NCBI GenBank assembly: GCA_009783085.1
Contig: WRHU01000003.1
Location: forward strand, 124,001 to 188,000
Reading direction: 5' to 3'
Origin: Coriobacteriia bacterium
GTDB lineage: Bacteria > Actinomycetota > Coriobacteriia > Coriobacteriales > UBA8131
DNA length: 64,000 nt
Part shown: one piece after another, positions 27,189-34,899 of the stretch
Layout of the letters: each line of letters starts with the position of its first letter
How positions within the stretch are numbered: position 1 is the stretch's first letter
Notes under the pieces: model-generated
Database searches by the model: none
The model's input: only the letters and a program-made list of their open reading frames with translations
Told to the model about the DNA's origin: nothing
Translations under genes and position numbers: made by a program

Positions 27189-27233
27189 CAAAAATTTGGA
27201 GCGGCAGACGGGACTCGAACCCGCAACAATCAG
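27189..27233 (-). mobile_element. Distal attachment-like repeat: tRNA-Gly 3' fragment
   Basis: A 45-base exact copy of 28968-29012. It contains the last 37 bases of tRNA-Gly (T-arm, acceptor 3' strand, CCA; 27197-27233) plus 8 downstream bases. The 5' half of a tRNA is absent. This is the arrangement left by site-specific integration at a tRNA 3' end. Confidence 0.8.
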
Positions 27234-27563
27234 TCTAGAGATGAGTAGGAAGAAGATTGTTGTCACGCTTGCACACCCAAAAAATGTAAGCCAGACTATA
27301 CCAGAACTGTGTATTCCAATCAAATCCCTTGTCTACCTGCGTGTTGGCATCAAGTCGAAATGCGTGGCTCTAACTGCTTTTGAAAACTAGTACTTTTCCG
27401 GACTAGCAAGAGGTTTTTTTGACTCCCGTTCAGTGAACAGGAGATCAGTTTTCGCGAAACAACGACTCTCCTTTATGTAAAGAAGTGGCTATTTTGTGCA
27501 ACACCAAATCATTCTAGTCGAGTGTATTTTTTCTAGTCTCTTAGTTCAATGGCGGTCGTTTAG

Positions 27564-28781
27564 TTAACACACTTTTGTCAAGGCAGGCAATTCGGCAGCC
27601 CAGTCTGCCACAGCAGAGTTTAGCTGGGCAAACGATTCATCGCCACTGACATCGATAATAGTTACTGCATGTGGCTGATCGCCTATTTCAAAAATCCCCT
27701 CGTTTACCTCGTCACGGATTATTAGAATAGGCTTGTCGAGGGCGGCTGCAATTCCAGCCTCAATGTGGTTCCATGGCGTTGCCAAGAGTGCTCTATCAAT
27801 TGTCCTTTCCCTGTCTGTGCCAGCCCTCAAAGTTGCTTGAACTGCTTCAATTTGGGGCACTCCAAGTATGATTACGGCATCACACTTATTGATTCTCTGC
27901 TTAACCTCGTCAAGTGGAGCACCTATTCCATATTCATCTGGTGGAAAGGTTACAATTTCCATATTTGCAGCAGTAATGCCTTGGCAAATTTGACCCACCA
28001 TAACCAATCCCAGTTTGTCGCACTGAGAAGGACGGCTAAGGAAAACACGCCCCGACTGGAGAGGACCATTAGTAGGCTGAATTGATGGCGCAACACTATC
28101 TCCGGCAAACACCCCATCTTTATCGAGCAAATCAACTATCGAGCTGGGTATGTGGTTGGCACCGACAAATGACGCTCCTGCAAGAAGCGCTCCGTCAAAT
28201 GACGCCCCGCGCAGATTGGCTAAATCAAAATTACATTCGCGCAAATCAGCATCCTTAAGAACTGTGCCCACTAACTGTGCACGTTTAAATTGAGCTTTGC
28301 GAAGACAAGCTCCTCGTAAAGACGCGGTGCTCAAGTCGGCTCTATAAAAATCTGCTCGTTGAGCTGAGATTGGTGTTTCACCACTGCGCCGCCCCCAATA
28401 GCAGCCTCGCAGATTGGCGCGCTGAAAATCAACACCAGCCAATGATGGAGCATCTGCAAGGCTGTCGGCCAGAGCTTTTTGAACCACGCTGGTTGACTCT
28501 GTTTTCAGGACTGCTGCTACGAGCTTGACAGCATCATTTGCATAGGGAATATGCTTCGTCCCGAGCTCAGATTTAGCATCAAAAAAACGTGGCAAGAGCG
28601 CCGCAGATGATAAGCGCTCTATCTGTTCTTTGCTACCCAAGCCACTGGCTACGCTCGTAAAAGTTTCACCAATTTCTCTCTGTCGATCTCGTCTGGAACG
28701 AAAACGAAAAAACTGGTTCAAGCCAAACAGAGCGCCAAGACATGCCAGCAAAGCAGCAAGCAGGTTCATATAATCAGCCAT
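27564..28781 (-). CDS. Membrane-anchored pentapeptide-repeat protein with TIR/deoxyribosyltransferase-like C-terminal domain
   Basis: 405 residues, not a known named gene. An N-terminal TM helix (about 6-25) is followed by a basic stop-transfer RFRSRRDRQR. A helical region (~40-112) leads to pentapeptide repeats (~115-210, units like A-D-L-R-E, A-N-L-R-G, A-S-F-D-G). The C-terminal alpha/beta domain (~243-360) begins G-R-V-F-L-S-R-P-S and has C-D-A-V-I-I-L-G and W-N-H-I-E-A-G-I-A-A-A-L-D-K-P-I-L-I-I. A glutamate before a Gly/Ala helix (Glu341) is typical of nucleoside 2-deoxyribosyltransferase/TIR-like folds. Nucleotide (NAD?) cleavage and a defence role are inference. AAGAAGG lies before the ATG. 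Confidence 0.7.
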   Translation of the reverse strand: MADYMNLLAALLACLGALFGLNQFFRFRSRRDRQREIGETFTSVASGLGSKEQIERLSSAALLPRFFDAKSELGTKHIPYANDAVKLVAAVLKTESTSVVQKALADSLADAPSLAGVDFQRANLRGCYWGRRSGETPISAQRADFYRADLSTASLRGACLRKAQFKRAQLVGTVLKDADLRECNFDLANLRGASFDGALLAGASFVGANHIPSSIVDLLDKDGVFAGDSVAPSIQPTNGPLQSGRVFLSRPSQCDKLGLVMVGQICQGITAANMEIVTFPPDEYGIGAPLDEVKQRINKCDAVIILGVPQIEAVQATLRAGTDRERTIDRALLATPWNHIEAGIAAALDKPILIIRDEVNEGIFEIGDQPHAVTIIDVSGDESFAQLNSAVADWAAELPALTKVC

Positions 28782-28975
28782 TAATGACCTTCTTTCTGGA
28801 CATTGGACATTTACATAATATCAGAACCGACCATATCAGAACTGCCATGCGGACTTGATCATTTCGTGCAAAATGGAGCTAACAGATAATCGAAGCTCCG
28901 AAATCGAACCCATTTGAACCAATAGTATTTTTGAATATTAAGGAAGTGCTAGACAAGCACTTATAAGCAAAAATT

Positions 28976-29051
28976 TGGAGCGGCAGACGGGACTCGAACC
29001 CGCAACAATCAGCTTGGAAGGCTGATGCTCTACCAATTGAACTACTGCCGC
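28976..29051 (-). tRNA. tRNA-Gly(UCC)
   Basis: Acceptor GCGGCAG/CTGCCGC, anticodon loop CTTCCAA (TCC), T-loop GGTTCGAGTCC, encoded CCA. 76 bases, intact. Its 3' 37 bases are repeated at 27197-27233. Confidence 0.96.
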
Positions 29052-29130
29052 TCAAAAAGTAACGGTAGTTACTCTATACGAAAACTAAAAAAATTTCAAT
29101 TCTTGTGGTAGGATAGGCGTTTATCGTGTT

Positions 29131-29215
29131 GCGGGCGTGGCGGAATTGGCAGACGCACTAGGTTTAGGTCCTAGCGGTTAACCCCGTGGAGGTTCGAGTC
29201 CTCTCGCCCGCACCA
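29131..29215 (+). tRNA. tRNA-Leu(UAG)
   Basis: Type II tRNA of 85 bases: acceptor GCGGGCG/CGCCCGC, anticodon loop TTTAGGT (TAG), long variable arm, T-loop GGTTCGAGTCC, encoded CCA. Confidence 0.96.
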
Positions 29216-29386
29216 CTTGTTTTTGTGTATGGCTCTGCGAGAGGACGAGAAGCCATACATGGGGCGAGTCGTTGCAAAGGTGCCAGTGGCACGTTTGCAG
29301 GCGAGCGTCCGCAGCGAGCAATGCGAGCAAGGACACGCGATTTTGCGAGTTCCAAAATCGCATCGAGTCCTCTCGCCTGCACCACT
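29194..29386. mobile_element. Short scar at the tRNA-Leu 3' end
   Basis: The 24-base tRNA-Leu end (29194-29217) is repeated at 29363-29386 with one mismatch, a 169-base period. The enclosed DNA contains no gene but has two hairpins, TGTATGGCT/AGCCATACA (about 29226-29259) and GCGATTTTG/CAAAATCGC (about 29338-29362). Confidence 0.65.
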
Positions 29387-29427
29387 GGTTTTTTACGTAT
29401 AAGTTTTTCTATCGAGGAGGGATACTT

Positions 29428-30549
29428 GTGAATCAAATCGAGAAAGCACTCATGCACGCACTTTTCTTGCACCCACATCACAACACGGACAAAACAATCG
29501 ACTTTGGCAAATTCAAAACTCTCAATAACAAGGTTAATCAAAAACATCCAGGACTCATACTGGTTGAGCCAGCTGACAATGACGACGCAGGTGTGTTTGA
29601 AGTTCCCGGCACCGATGTACGCATGGTGTTTAAGACTGAGAGCCATTGTTCTCCTTGTGTTGTTGAGCCCTATGGCTCTGCGGTAACGTGCCTTACGGGA
29701 GCTGCGCGCGACGTGGTAGCCATGGGCGCTGAGCCACTGGTTGCGACTGACTTTATTGGCACGCAGCCACCCGAAAATGAGCTGGTGGTTGGCCCTTGTG
29801 GCTTTACGGGTGATGGAAAAACTTGCACGTGCGGCAACTGCGAGACAATGACAAGTGTCGAGAGAGTTCAGCTGATGCTCGACGGTTTTAGAGAGGGCTG
29901 CGATGCTCTTGGCATTGGTGTGGTAGCGGGCGGTTTTTCAACCTCTTTCCAAAAAGATATAGTTCCTGCAGTTGTTGGCTCTGTTGTGGGAAAACTCATT
30001 ACGGACGAACCACTCAAAAAGCCAGCAAAAAACGTTGGAGACAATCTTATCCTCATCGGCGTAACGAGCAATGATGGAAACGATACGGCATATCGAGCGG
30101 GATTTGCAGACGTAATGCTCCCTGCTCAGCCTTTGTTTGAAGAAGAAAGAATCTCTATGGATGGAGCTTTGGCAGCATTTAGAACGGGCAAAATAAACGC
30201 TTGTTCTGATCTTGGCGCTGCTGGTATTGGTGCTGCAGTGTGCGAATCAGCGCGCTACGGAGGACTCGGAGCTAAGGTTGACTTGTCGCTTGTTCCGCTC
30301 AAGGCAGAGGCATCTGACAACAAACCTGAGGCAACGCTGATTAACGAAACGCAGGCGCGCTACTTGCTGCACGTCAATCCTTCAGATGTTGAAGAGGTTC
30401 TCGGTGCAATACGCGCTACGGGTGCCACAGCAACCAATATAGGCGAAATTACTGATTCGGGCGAAGTAGTCTTTACGTTTGCCGACGAAACCGTGGCTGT
30501 TATTCCTAACGCTCCTTCTGCTGATATGCTTGCGGAGCTTGCTCAGTAA
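29428..30549 (+). CDS. PurL-like AIR-synthase-related protein (half-length)
   Basis: 373 residues. The N-terminal part resembles the first AIR-synthase repeat of FGAM synthase PurL: K-T-E-S-H-C-S-P...E-P-Y-G-S-A-V-T-C-L-T-G-A-A-R-D-V-V-A-M-G-A-E-P, where PurL has the catalytic E-T-H-N-H-P segment. An ATP-fold C-terminal half follows (NLILIGVTSNDGNDT, CSDLGAAGIGAAVCE). PurL proper has two such halves (~740 residues) and lacks the C-T-C-G-N-C cluster seen here near residue 135, so a different reaction is likely. SelD/HypE/PurM relatives were considered; SelD's Cys/Sec motif is absent. GTG 29428 has GAGGAGGG six bases upstream. Confidence 0.75.
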   Translation: MNQIEKALMHALFLHPHHNTDKTIDFGKFKTLNNKVNQKHPGLILVEPADNDDAGVFEVPGTDVRMVFKTESHCSPCVVEPYGSAVTCLTGAARDVVAMGAEPLVATDFIGTQPPENELVVGPCGFTGDGKTCTCGNCETMTSVERVQLMLDGFREGCDALGIGVVAGGFSTSFQKDIVPAVVGSVVGKLITDEPLKKPAKNVGDNLILIGVTSNDGNDTAYRAGFADVMLPAQPLFEEERISMDGALAAFRTGKINACSDLGAAGIGAAVCESARYGGLGAKVDLSLVPLKAEASDNKPEATLINETQARYLLHVNPSDVEEVLGAIRATGATATNIGEITDSGEVVFTFADETVAVIPNAPSADMLAELAQ

Positions 30550-30573
30550 TAATTTTTTGTAGTCAACGCAAGG

Positions 30574-30610
30574 TAATCCCTGTCAAGTTTTGATGGGGAT
30601 TATTTTGTTT
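30574..30610 (+). terminator. Terminator after the PurL-like gene
   Basis: TAATCCC (30574-30580) pairs with GGGATTA (30596-30602) followed by TTTTGTTT. Confidence 0.65.
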
Positions 30611-30637
30611 GAGTTTGTGAGCAAAGCGAGCAAGGAT

Positions 30638-30703
30638 TTTTGCAGCGCAGTTGCGGTCTACCAGTCAAGCTTTTGCAGCGCAGTAACGGTCTGCCAGTTA
30701 AGC
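30638..30703. repeat. 33-base tandem duplication after the VOC gene
   Basis: Two adjacent 33-base units (30638-30670, 30671-30703) sharing TTTTGCAGCGCAGT, CGGTCT and CCAGT with about four mismatches. They abut the stop of the minus-strand VOC gene. Confidence 0.8.
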
Positions 30704-31081
30704 CTATCTCTCTTTTTGAAGCGGCATTATTTCAAGCCAGCAGCCGTCAGGGTCGGTGATAAAGTAAATGCCCATCTCAGTATTTTCATAGACGATGCAG
30801 TCCATTTCTTTATGAAGCGCATATGCCTCGTCCATGTTATCAACCGCAAAAGCAAGGTGCGTGTCGTCGCTGCCGTTGTTGTAGGGCTCTGTGCGGCCAT
30901 CGTTCCACGTAAGCTCAAGCTCAAACGCTGTAGTGTCGTTTCCCAGATAGACAATTTTCCACGAACCGTCTTCTGGTCCAAACTCTCGCAGGGGAACAAG
31001 CCCCAACGCCTTTTTGTAAAAAGCCAACGAAGCATCCAAGTCGAGGACGTGTAGGTTTTCGTGAATCATTTTTGCCTTCAT
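30704..31081 (-). CDS. VOC-family protein, glyoxalase I-like
   Basis: 125 residues, two beta-alpha-beta-beta-beta modules. The likely metal ligands appear in order: His in NLHVLDLDASLAFY, Glu in FELELTW, His in DDTHLAFAV and Glu in CWLEIMP. This matches lactoylglutathione lyase, which converts methylglyoxal-thiol adducts; the thiol here is unknown. The ATG at 31081 has AAAGGAAG upstream; the frame to 31117 has none. It probably detoxifies a reactive aldehyde. Transcribed alone on the minus strand. Confidence 0.87.
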   Translation of the reverse strand: MKAKMIHENLHVLDLDASLAFYKKALGLVPLREFGPEDGSWKIVYLGNDTTAFELELTWNDGRTEPYNNGSDDTHLAFAVDNMDEAYALHKEMDCIVYENTEMGIYFITDPDGCWLEIMPLQKER

Positions 31082-31161
31082 GGGACTTCCTTTCTTTGTG
31101 TGCAGGGGCACCCACAAATCCCTGCAACCTGTTGTAGCAATAATAGCACGCAGGAGGGCTT

Positions 31162-31335
31162 ATGGTGCGAACAAAAAAATGGTTGCGCTTTGAAGCTCTC
31201 AACGCTATACTTCTTCTTCGCGTTATTTGTGCGTCTGTTGCAAAACTTGCTGCGAACCTTGTGGCGAGCCGTGCGGTGAACTTTGTGACGAAGGACACCA
31301 CAACCGAATACGTTATTTCTGGGCCGTTAGCTTAG
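31162..31335 (+). CDS. Possible 57-residue small protein overlapping tRNA-Lys
   Basis: An open frame begins MVRTKKWLRF and continues with a mildly hydrophobic stretch (ALNAILLLRVICASVAKLA). Its best support is the AGGAGGG site four bases before the ATG. The last five codons run into tRNA-Lys (from 31321), which makes a real gene doubtful. The N-terminal shape (basic then hydrophobic) suggests a small membrane-associated peptide. No family recognised. Confidence 0.3.
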   Translation: MVRTKKWLRFEALNAILLLRVICASVAKLAANLVASRAVNFVTKDTTTEYVISGPLA

Positions 31336-31396
31336 TTGGTAGAGCAGAGGACTCTTAATCCTAAGGTCCGGGGTTCGAGTCCCCGACGGCCCACCA
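31321..31396 (+). tRNA. tRNA-Lys(CUU)
   Basis: Acceptor GGGCCGT/ACGGCCC, anticodon loop CTCTTAA (CTT), T-loop GGTTCGAGTCC, encoded CCA. 76 bases. Confidence 0.95.
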
Positions 31397-31406
31397 TGAA
31401 AATCTG

Positions 31407-31433
31407 GCAGGTACAGTAATGTACCTGCTTTTT
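31407..31433 (+). terminator. Terminator after tRNA-Lys
   Basis: GCAGGTACA (31407-31415) pairs with TGTACCTGC (31420-31428) followed by TTTTT. Confidence 0.88.
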
Positions 31434-31499
31434 AATTTTGTAGGAACGGAACGGGGACTCGAACCCCATCTCATTTCAAGTTGCTTTGCAGTGCGGCAA

Positions 31500-31542
31500 T
31501 TAAAAAACCCTGCGCTGGGCACTTCGTGCCCAGCGCAGGGTT
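31500..31542 (-). terminator. Terminator of the minus-strand lipoprotein gene
   Basis: A perfect 17-base stem (31506-31522 with 31526-31542) with a tiny loop is followed on the minus strand by a U-run (from the A-run at 31502-31507), ~75 bases after the stop at 31619. Confidence 0.88.
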
Positions 31543-31618
31543 CCTCACCACGTATCACATTCTCGTGGCTTGAGGCTCAAAGTGAGCCTTTTCATTTAAC
31601 CAGCAGAGCTACAAGCTC

Positions 31619-32137
31619 TTAGTAGCCAGCGAGAGCTTTGGCTAGTTCGCTATTAAAGCCTATTCCCTGCTCCCACGTGTTTCCCCTCAGTACGTAGGGA
31701 AGCTCAATGCTCGTGGTAGTGGTCTTTGCGCTTTTGGCTGCATCTAGAAGAGCAGGCCCAAGCGCGTTGAGATCTGTTTTGGTTACGTCAACATTTGCTT
31801 GGAAAGCAGTCATTATGTCTGACATCTGTTTGGCAGTGAGCGTAACTTTGGCAACAGCGTTATCACCATCAACGATAACGTCATCAACGCTATAGTCAAA
31901 ACCTTGCAGCCATGCCTCAAAAAACTCTTTGTCCTCAATGCCAAACTGAGTAAAGGCACCAGCTGAGTCGCTCAACAACTGAGAAACGGTATCATCATTA
32001 AGGGTCTTAAGGCCTTCAAGCTCTTCGGTAATGCCATCGCGGATTACGTCTTCGCTTGACTTGCCACAACCAACCAACGACAAGCTCAGTGCCATGACTA
32101 AAGCAAGCATCAGTGCCAGAGCGGTCTTACGTGCCAT
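31619..32137 (-). CDS. Hypothetical lipoprotein (DUF4878/DUF5105-like)
   Basis: 172 residues. Signal peptide ending in the lipobox LSLVGC (about residue 24), then G-K-S-S-E-D-V-I-R-D-G-I. The domain alternates helices and strands (LKTLNDDTVSQLL, FFEAWLQGFDYSVDDVIVDGDNAVAKVTLT), resembling the NTF2-like secreted domains common as lipoproteins in coriobacteria. The family name is tentative. ATG 32137 (AAAGGA six bases upstream) was chosen; ATG 32152 with AGAGG is equally possible. It is divergent from tig. The spacer 32228-32553 holds promoters only. Confidence 0.7.
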   Translation of the reverse strand: MARKTALALMLALVMALSLSLVGCGKSSEDVIRDGITEELEGLKTLNDDTVSQLLSDSAGAFTQFGIEDKEFFEAWLQGFDYSVDDVIVDGDNAVAKVTLTAKQMSDIMTAFQANVDVTKTDLNALGPALLDAAKSAKTTTTSIELPYVLRGNTWEQGIGFNSELAKALAGY

Positions 32138-32412
32138 TGTAGTTCCTTTCATCGTCAACCTCTTTCTCTCCTCGTTCTTGTTTTCTGCAATTTTGAGAGC
32201 CCCACCCACATTCCTTAAGCTAAACACGAGAGTTGCACTCAGAAACTAATAGTACACCATTTTATAGGAAGGGGGAGTGAAAAAGCAGGTTTTTTACCGA
32301 TGCGGCTTAGCCGTCCAATTCTCTCGCCAAGCTCAGCTTCCAAATAAAGACTCCTCGAGCAGATTTCTGCGACATTTGCCTGCGTTTATCGGCTTTTTTT
32401 GCGGTGTTATGC

Positions 32413-32418
32413 TATAGT
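32413..32418 (+). promoter_or_regulatory. -10 element of the tig promoter
   Basis: TATAGT in the context TTATGCTATAGT, about 135 bases before the tig start. The -35 is poor (a T-rich stretch), and the leader contains a GGGGC/ACCCC mini-hairpin. Confidence 0.45.
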
Positions 32419-32553
32419 ATCGCTGTTAGGAATACCAAGAGGAATGTCATTTGGGGCACCCCCTGTAACGTCTTTGGTCTGCCCTGAGAAACACCTTTTG
32501 GAATAACACGTAGAACTTCGTTAAGAACACCATTGAAAGAAAGTTGGAGGCTC

Positions 32554-34173
32554 TTGGAAACACAGGTTAAGCAGCTCGATGAAGCACAAGTTGAGCTAAC
32601 GGTTACCGCTGATGCAACAGAGGTTGATAAGCAGGTTGCAAAGGCGTATCGAGATGCAGGAAAGGCGCGGATTCCTGGCTTTAGGCCGGGCAAAGCACCG
32701 CGCAGAGTTTTAGACAATTTTTACGGAGGCAAGGAGTATTTTCTTGCGACCGCAACTGAGGATTTAGTGCGAGCAACCGCTCCGGCTGCCATTGACAACG
32801 AGGGGTTTGTCACGCTTGAAAATCCCAGTTTTAACGAGTTTGACATTGTGGAGGAGGGCAAGCCCTTTACCTACATTATTACGTTGAAAATACCTCCGCG
32901 CTTTGAGCTGAGTTCTTATGAGCCGGTAAAAATCGAACTGCCGAGCGCAGAGCCTACCGATGACGAGATTATCCAGCGCATTGACTCTCTGCGTGAGTAT
33001 TATGTTGAGTATGAGGAGGTTGCGGGTCGTCCTGTCGAAATGGGGGATTCGCTCGTTTTGACGGTAATTAACGAGAATACCGATGCCGGTGCTGGTGATG
33101 AAGCTGCCGCTGGTGCTGGTGATGAGTCTGCTGCTGCAGATACTGCCGCCGATGCCACTGCAGATGCCGCTGCCGATCGAGAGATGCCCTACGACTTGGG
33201 CTCAGGTGCAATGCCTCCTTCGTTTGAGGCTGGACTGGTAGGCATGAAGGTAGGGGAAACTAAGGCAATAGAGGTTGATTTTGGTGATGTCTTATCTGCT
33301 GTTTCCGCTGAAGACAAGGCTGAGGGTGACGCAAATACCGTACCACCTATTACCGTTACCGTTGTTGTCAAATCCATTAGGGCAAAGCAGCTCCCAGAGC
33401 TTACGGACGCTTGGGTTAAAGACACCATTGAGTATGAGGACGTTGCCGAGCTTAAAAACCGTGTCGCAGACTCTATCAAAGATGCCAAAGAAGCTGATTT
33501 GGAGTCTTTACGCGATTTGTTTGCCTCGCAAAAACTTGCTGCTCGTCTTGAAGGCGAACCGCCCGAGGAGCTGATAAAGCAAACTGAGCAAAACAACTAT
33601 CAGGATTTTTTCAAGTCGCTGCAAGATAATCATGCGACTTTTGACCAGTATCTTGAGGCCAACAAACTTACGTCTGAGGAGTTTCGTGAGCAGATGCATG
33701 AGCAGGCTGCCCAAAACGCCGCAAGTGCGCTGGCTTTGGATTCGCTTGCACGCCACCTGGAAATGACGGTTTCTGATGAGGAAATCTACGACGAGTTTGT
33801 TAAGTCGGGCACAGAAAAGCCTGAGGAGCTTTTTAAGGAGTGGCAAAACCAAGGACGTTTGTCAGAGGTGCGCGAGGGTTTGCTCCGCATGAAAGCTGCA
33901 CGTCATTTGTGCGAAACGGCTGAGATTTTTGAACCCGGAACGCTTAAAGAAGAAGCGCCAGCGAAAAAGAAAGCTGCAAAAAAGGCGAGCGATAAGACCG
34001 CCGCCGCCGACAAGGTCGACAAGGCCGCCGACAAGGTCGACAAGGCCGCCGATAAGACCGATAAGGCTGCCGACAAAACAGCTGCCAAGAAGGCTCCGGC
34101 CAAAGCAACCAAGCCAGCTTCTGCAAAAGCAAGTTCGACAAAAAAGACGTCAACCAAAAAAGACGAGAACTGA
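32554..34173 (+). CDS. tig: Trigger factor with low-complexity insertion and tail
   Basis: Ribosome-bound chaperone and prolyl isomerase, 539 residues from the TTG at 32554. This start was chosen because it gives the family-like [18 protein letters not shown] and GGAGG lies just upstream, although only three bases away. The ribosome-docking signature GFRPGKAP is near residue 45. The PPIase domain (~150-275) is interrupted by an Ala/Asp/Gly-rich insertion at ~175-209. A substrate-binding helical C-domain follows. From ~466 there is a Lys/Ala tail with three exact-type D-K-[VT]-D-K-A-A repeats (34009-34071), not part of the fold. It heads tig-clpP-clpX. Confidence 0.94.
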   Translation: METQVKQLDEAQVELTVTADATEVDKQVAKAYRDAGKARIPGFRPGKAPRRVLDNFYGGKEYFLATATEDLVRATAPAAIDNEGFVTLENPSFNEFDIVEEGKPFTYIITLKIPPRFELSSYEPVKIELPSAEPTDDEIIQRIDSLREYYVEYEEVAGRPVEMGDSLVLTVINENTDAGAGDEAAAGAGDESAAADTAADATADAAADREMPYDLGSGAMPPSFEAGLVGMKVGETKAIEVDFGDVLSAVSAEDKAEGDANTVPPITVTVVVKSIRAKQLPELTDAWVKDTIEYEDVAELKNRVADSIKDAKEADLESLRDLFASQKLAARLEGEPPEELIKQTEQNNYQDFFKSLQDNHATFDQYLEANKLTSEEFREQMHEQAAQNAASALALDSLARHLEMTVSDEEIYDEFVKSGTEKPEELFKEWQNQGRLSEVREGLLRMKAARHLCETAEIFEPGTLKEEAPAKKKAAKKASDKTAAADKVDKAADKVDKAADKTDKAADKTAAKKAPAKATKPASAKASSTKKTSTKKDEN

Positions 34174-34184
34174 TAGGAGAACGC

Positions 34185-34835
34185 ATGAGCAACTATCCAA
34201 GCAACTTTTCAATGGGATATCCAACGAGCAGCGCACTTATTCCGTACGTTATTGAGCAATCGCCTCGTGGCGAGCGGAGTTTTGACATTTACAGCCGCCT
34301 GCTCAACGACCGTATTGTGTTTTTGGGCGAAACCATTGACGACCACGTGGCAAATACCGTTGTTGCGCAGCTTTTGCACCTCGAAAGCGACGACCCAGAA
34401 AAAGATATTTCTCTTTATATCAACTCGCCGGGCGGCGTTATTACCGCAGGTCTGGCCATTTTTGACACCATGCAGTTTATTAAGTCCGACGTTTCTACCA
34501 TCTGCATTGGACAGTGTGCTTCGATGGCTGCTGTTTTGCTGGCAGCTGGCGCCAAGGGCAAGCGTTACGTGCTTCCCAATTCGCGCGTTATGATTCATCA
34601 ACCAAGTGGTGGAGCGCAAGGTCAACAGACCGAAATCGAGATTGCTGCCCGCGAAATTATGCAGGCACGTGAGCGTCTTAACCAGATTCTTGCCGACCTT
34701 ACCGGACAACCTCTCGAAAAAATCAACGAGGACACCGAGCGCGATAACTTTATGAATGCCGAGGACGCAAAAGCCTACGGTCTTGTTGATGAGATTTTTT
34801 ATCAGCGTGCTACTGACGCAAAAGACAAAAAGTAA
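34185..34835 (+). CDS. clpP: ATP-dependent Clp protease proteolytic subunit
   Basis: Tetradecameric serine protease, 216 residues. The catalytic triad is visible as Ser113 (G-Q-C-A-S-M-A), His138 (M-I-H-Q-P-S-G-G) and Asp187 (T-E-R-D-N-F), with the oxyanion SPGGVITAG loop. Residues 1-24 would be the propeptide region. It begins 11 bases after tig and 64 bases before clpX, its ATPase partner. Confidence 0.97.
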   Translation: MSNYPSNFSMGYPTSSALIPYVIEQSPRGERSFDIYSRLLNDRIVFLGETIDDHVANTVVAQLLHLESDDPEKDISLYINSPGGVITAGLAIFDTMQFIKSDVSTICIGQCASMAAVLLAAGAKGKRYVLPNSRVMIHQPSGGAQGQQTEIEIAAREIMQARERLNQILADLTGQPLEKINEDTERDNFMNAEDAKAYGLVDEIFYQRATDAKDKK

Positions 34836-34899
34836 GCGAGCAAGTTAAGTGAACAAGTTAGCCAAGCAGAAGTAACTGAGTAGGGATTGAGGACGAGTT

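Larger units (their letters stand above)
27189..29012. mobile_element. tRNA-Gly-associated genomic islet
   Basis: 1.8 kb segment bounded by the 45-base direct repeats at 27189-27233 and 28968-29012, the latter being the 3' end of the intact tRNA-Gly. It carries one CDS (27564-28781) and no recognisable integrase, so it is a remnant or was mobilised in trans. The 330-base left spacer 27234-27563 holds no supported gene; it has an imperfect inverted repeat at about 27423-27443. The right spacer 28782-28967 has a small AAGTGCT/AGCACTT hairpin near 28945. Confidence 0.7.

Noticed and set aside
27196-27390. Frame starting with a R-Q-T-G-L-E-P-A-T peptide
   Set aside because: Its start is the antisense of the tRNA-Gly fragment; the rest has no motif or ribosome site.
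31361-31558. Minus-strand frame ending V-G-D-S-N-P-G-P
   Set aside because: Translation of the complement of tRNA-Lys and a terminator stem.
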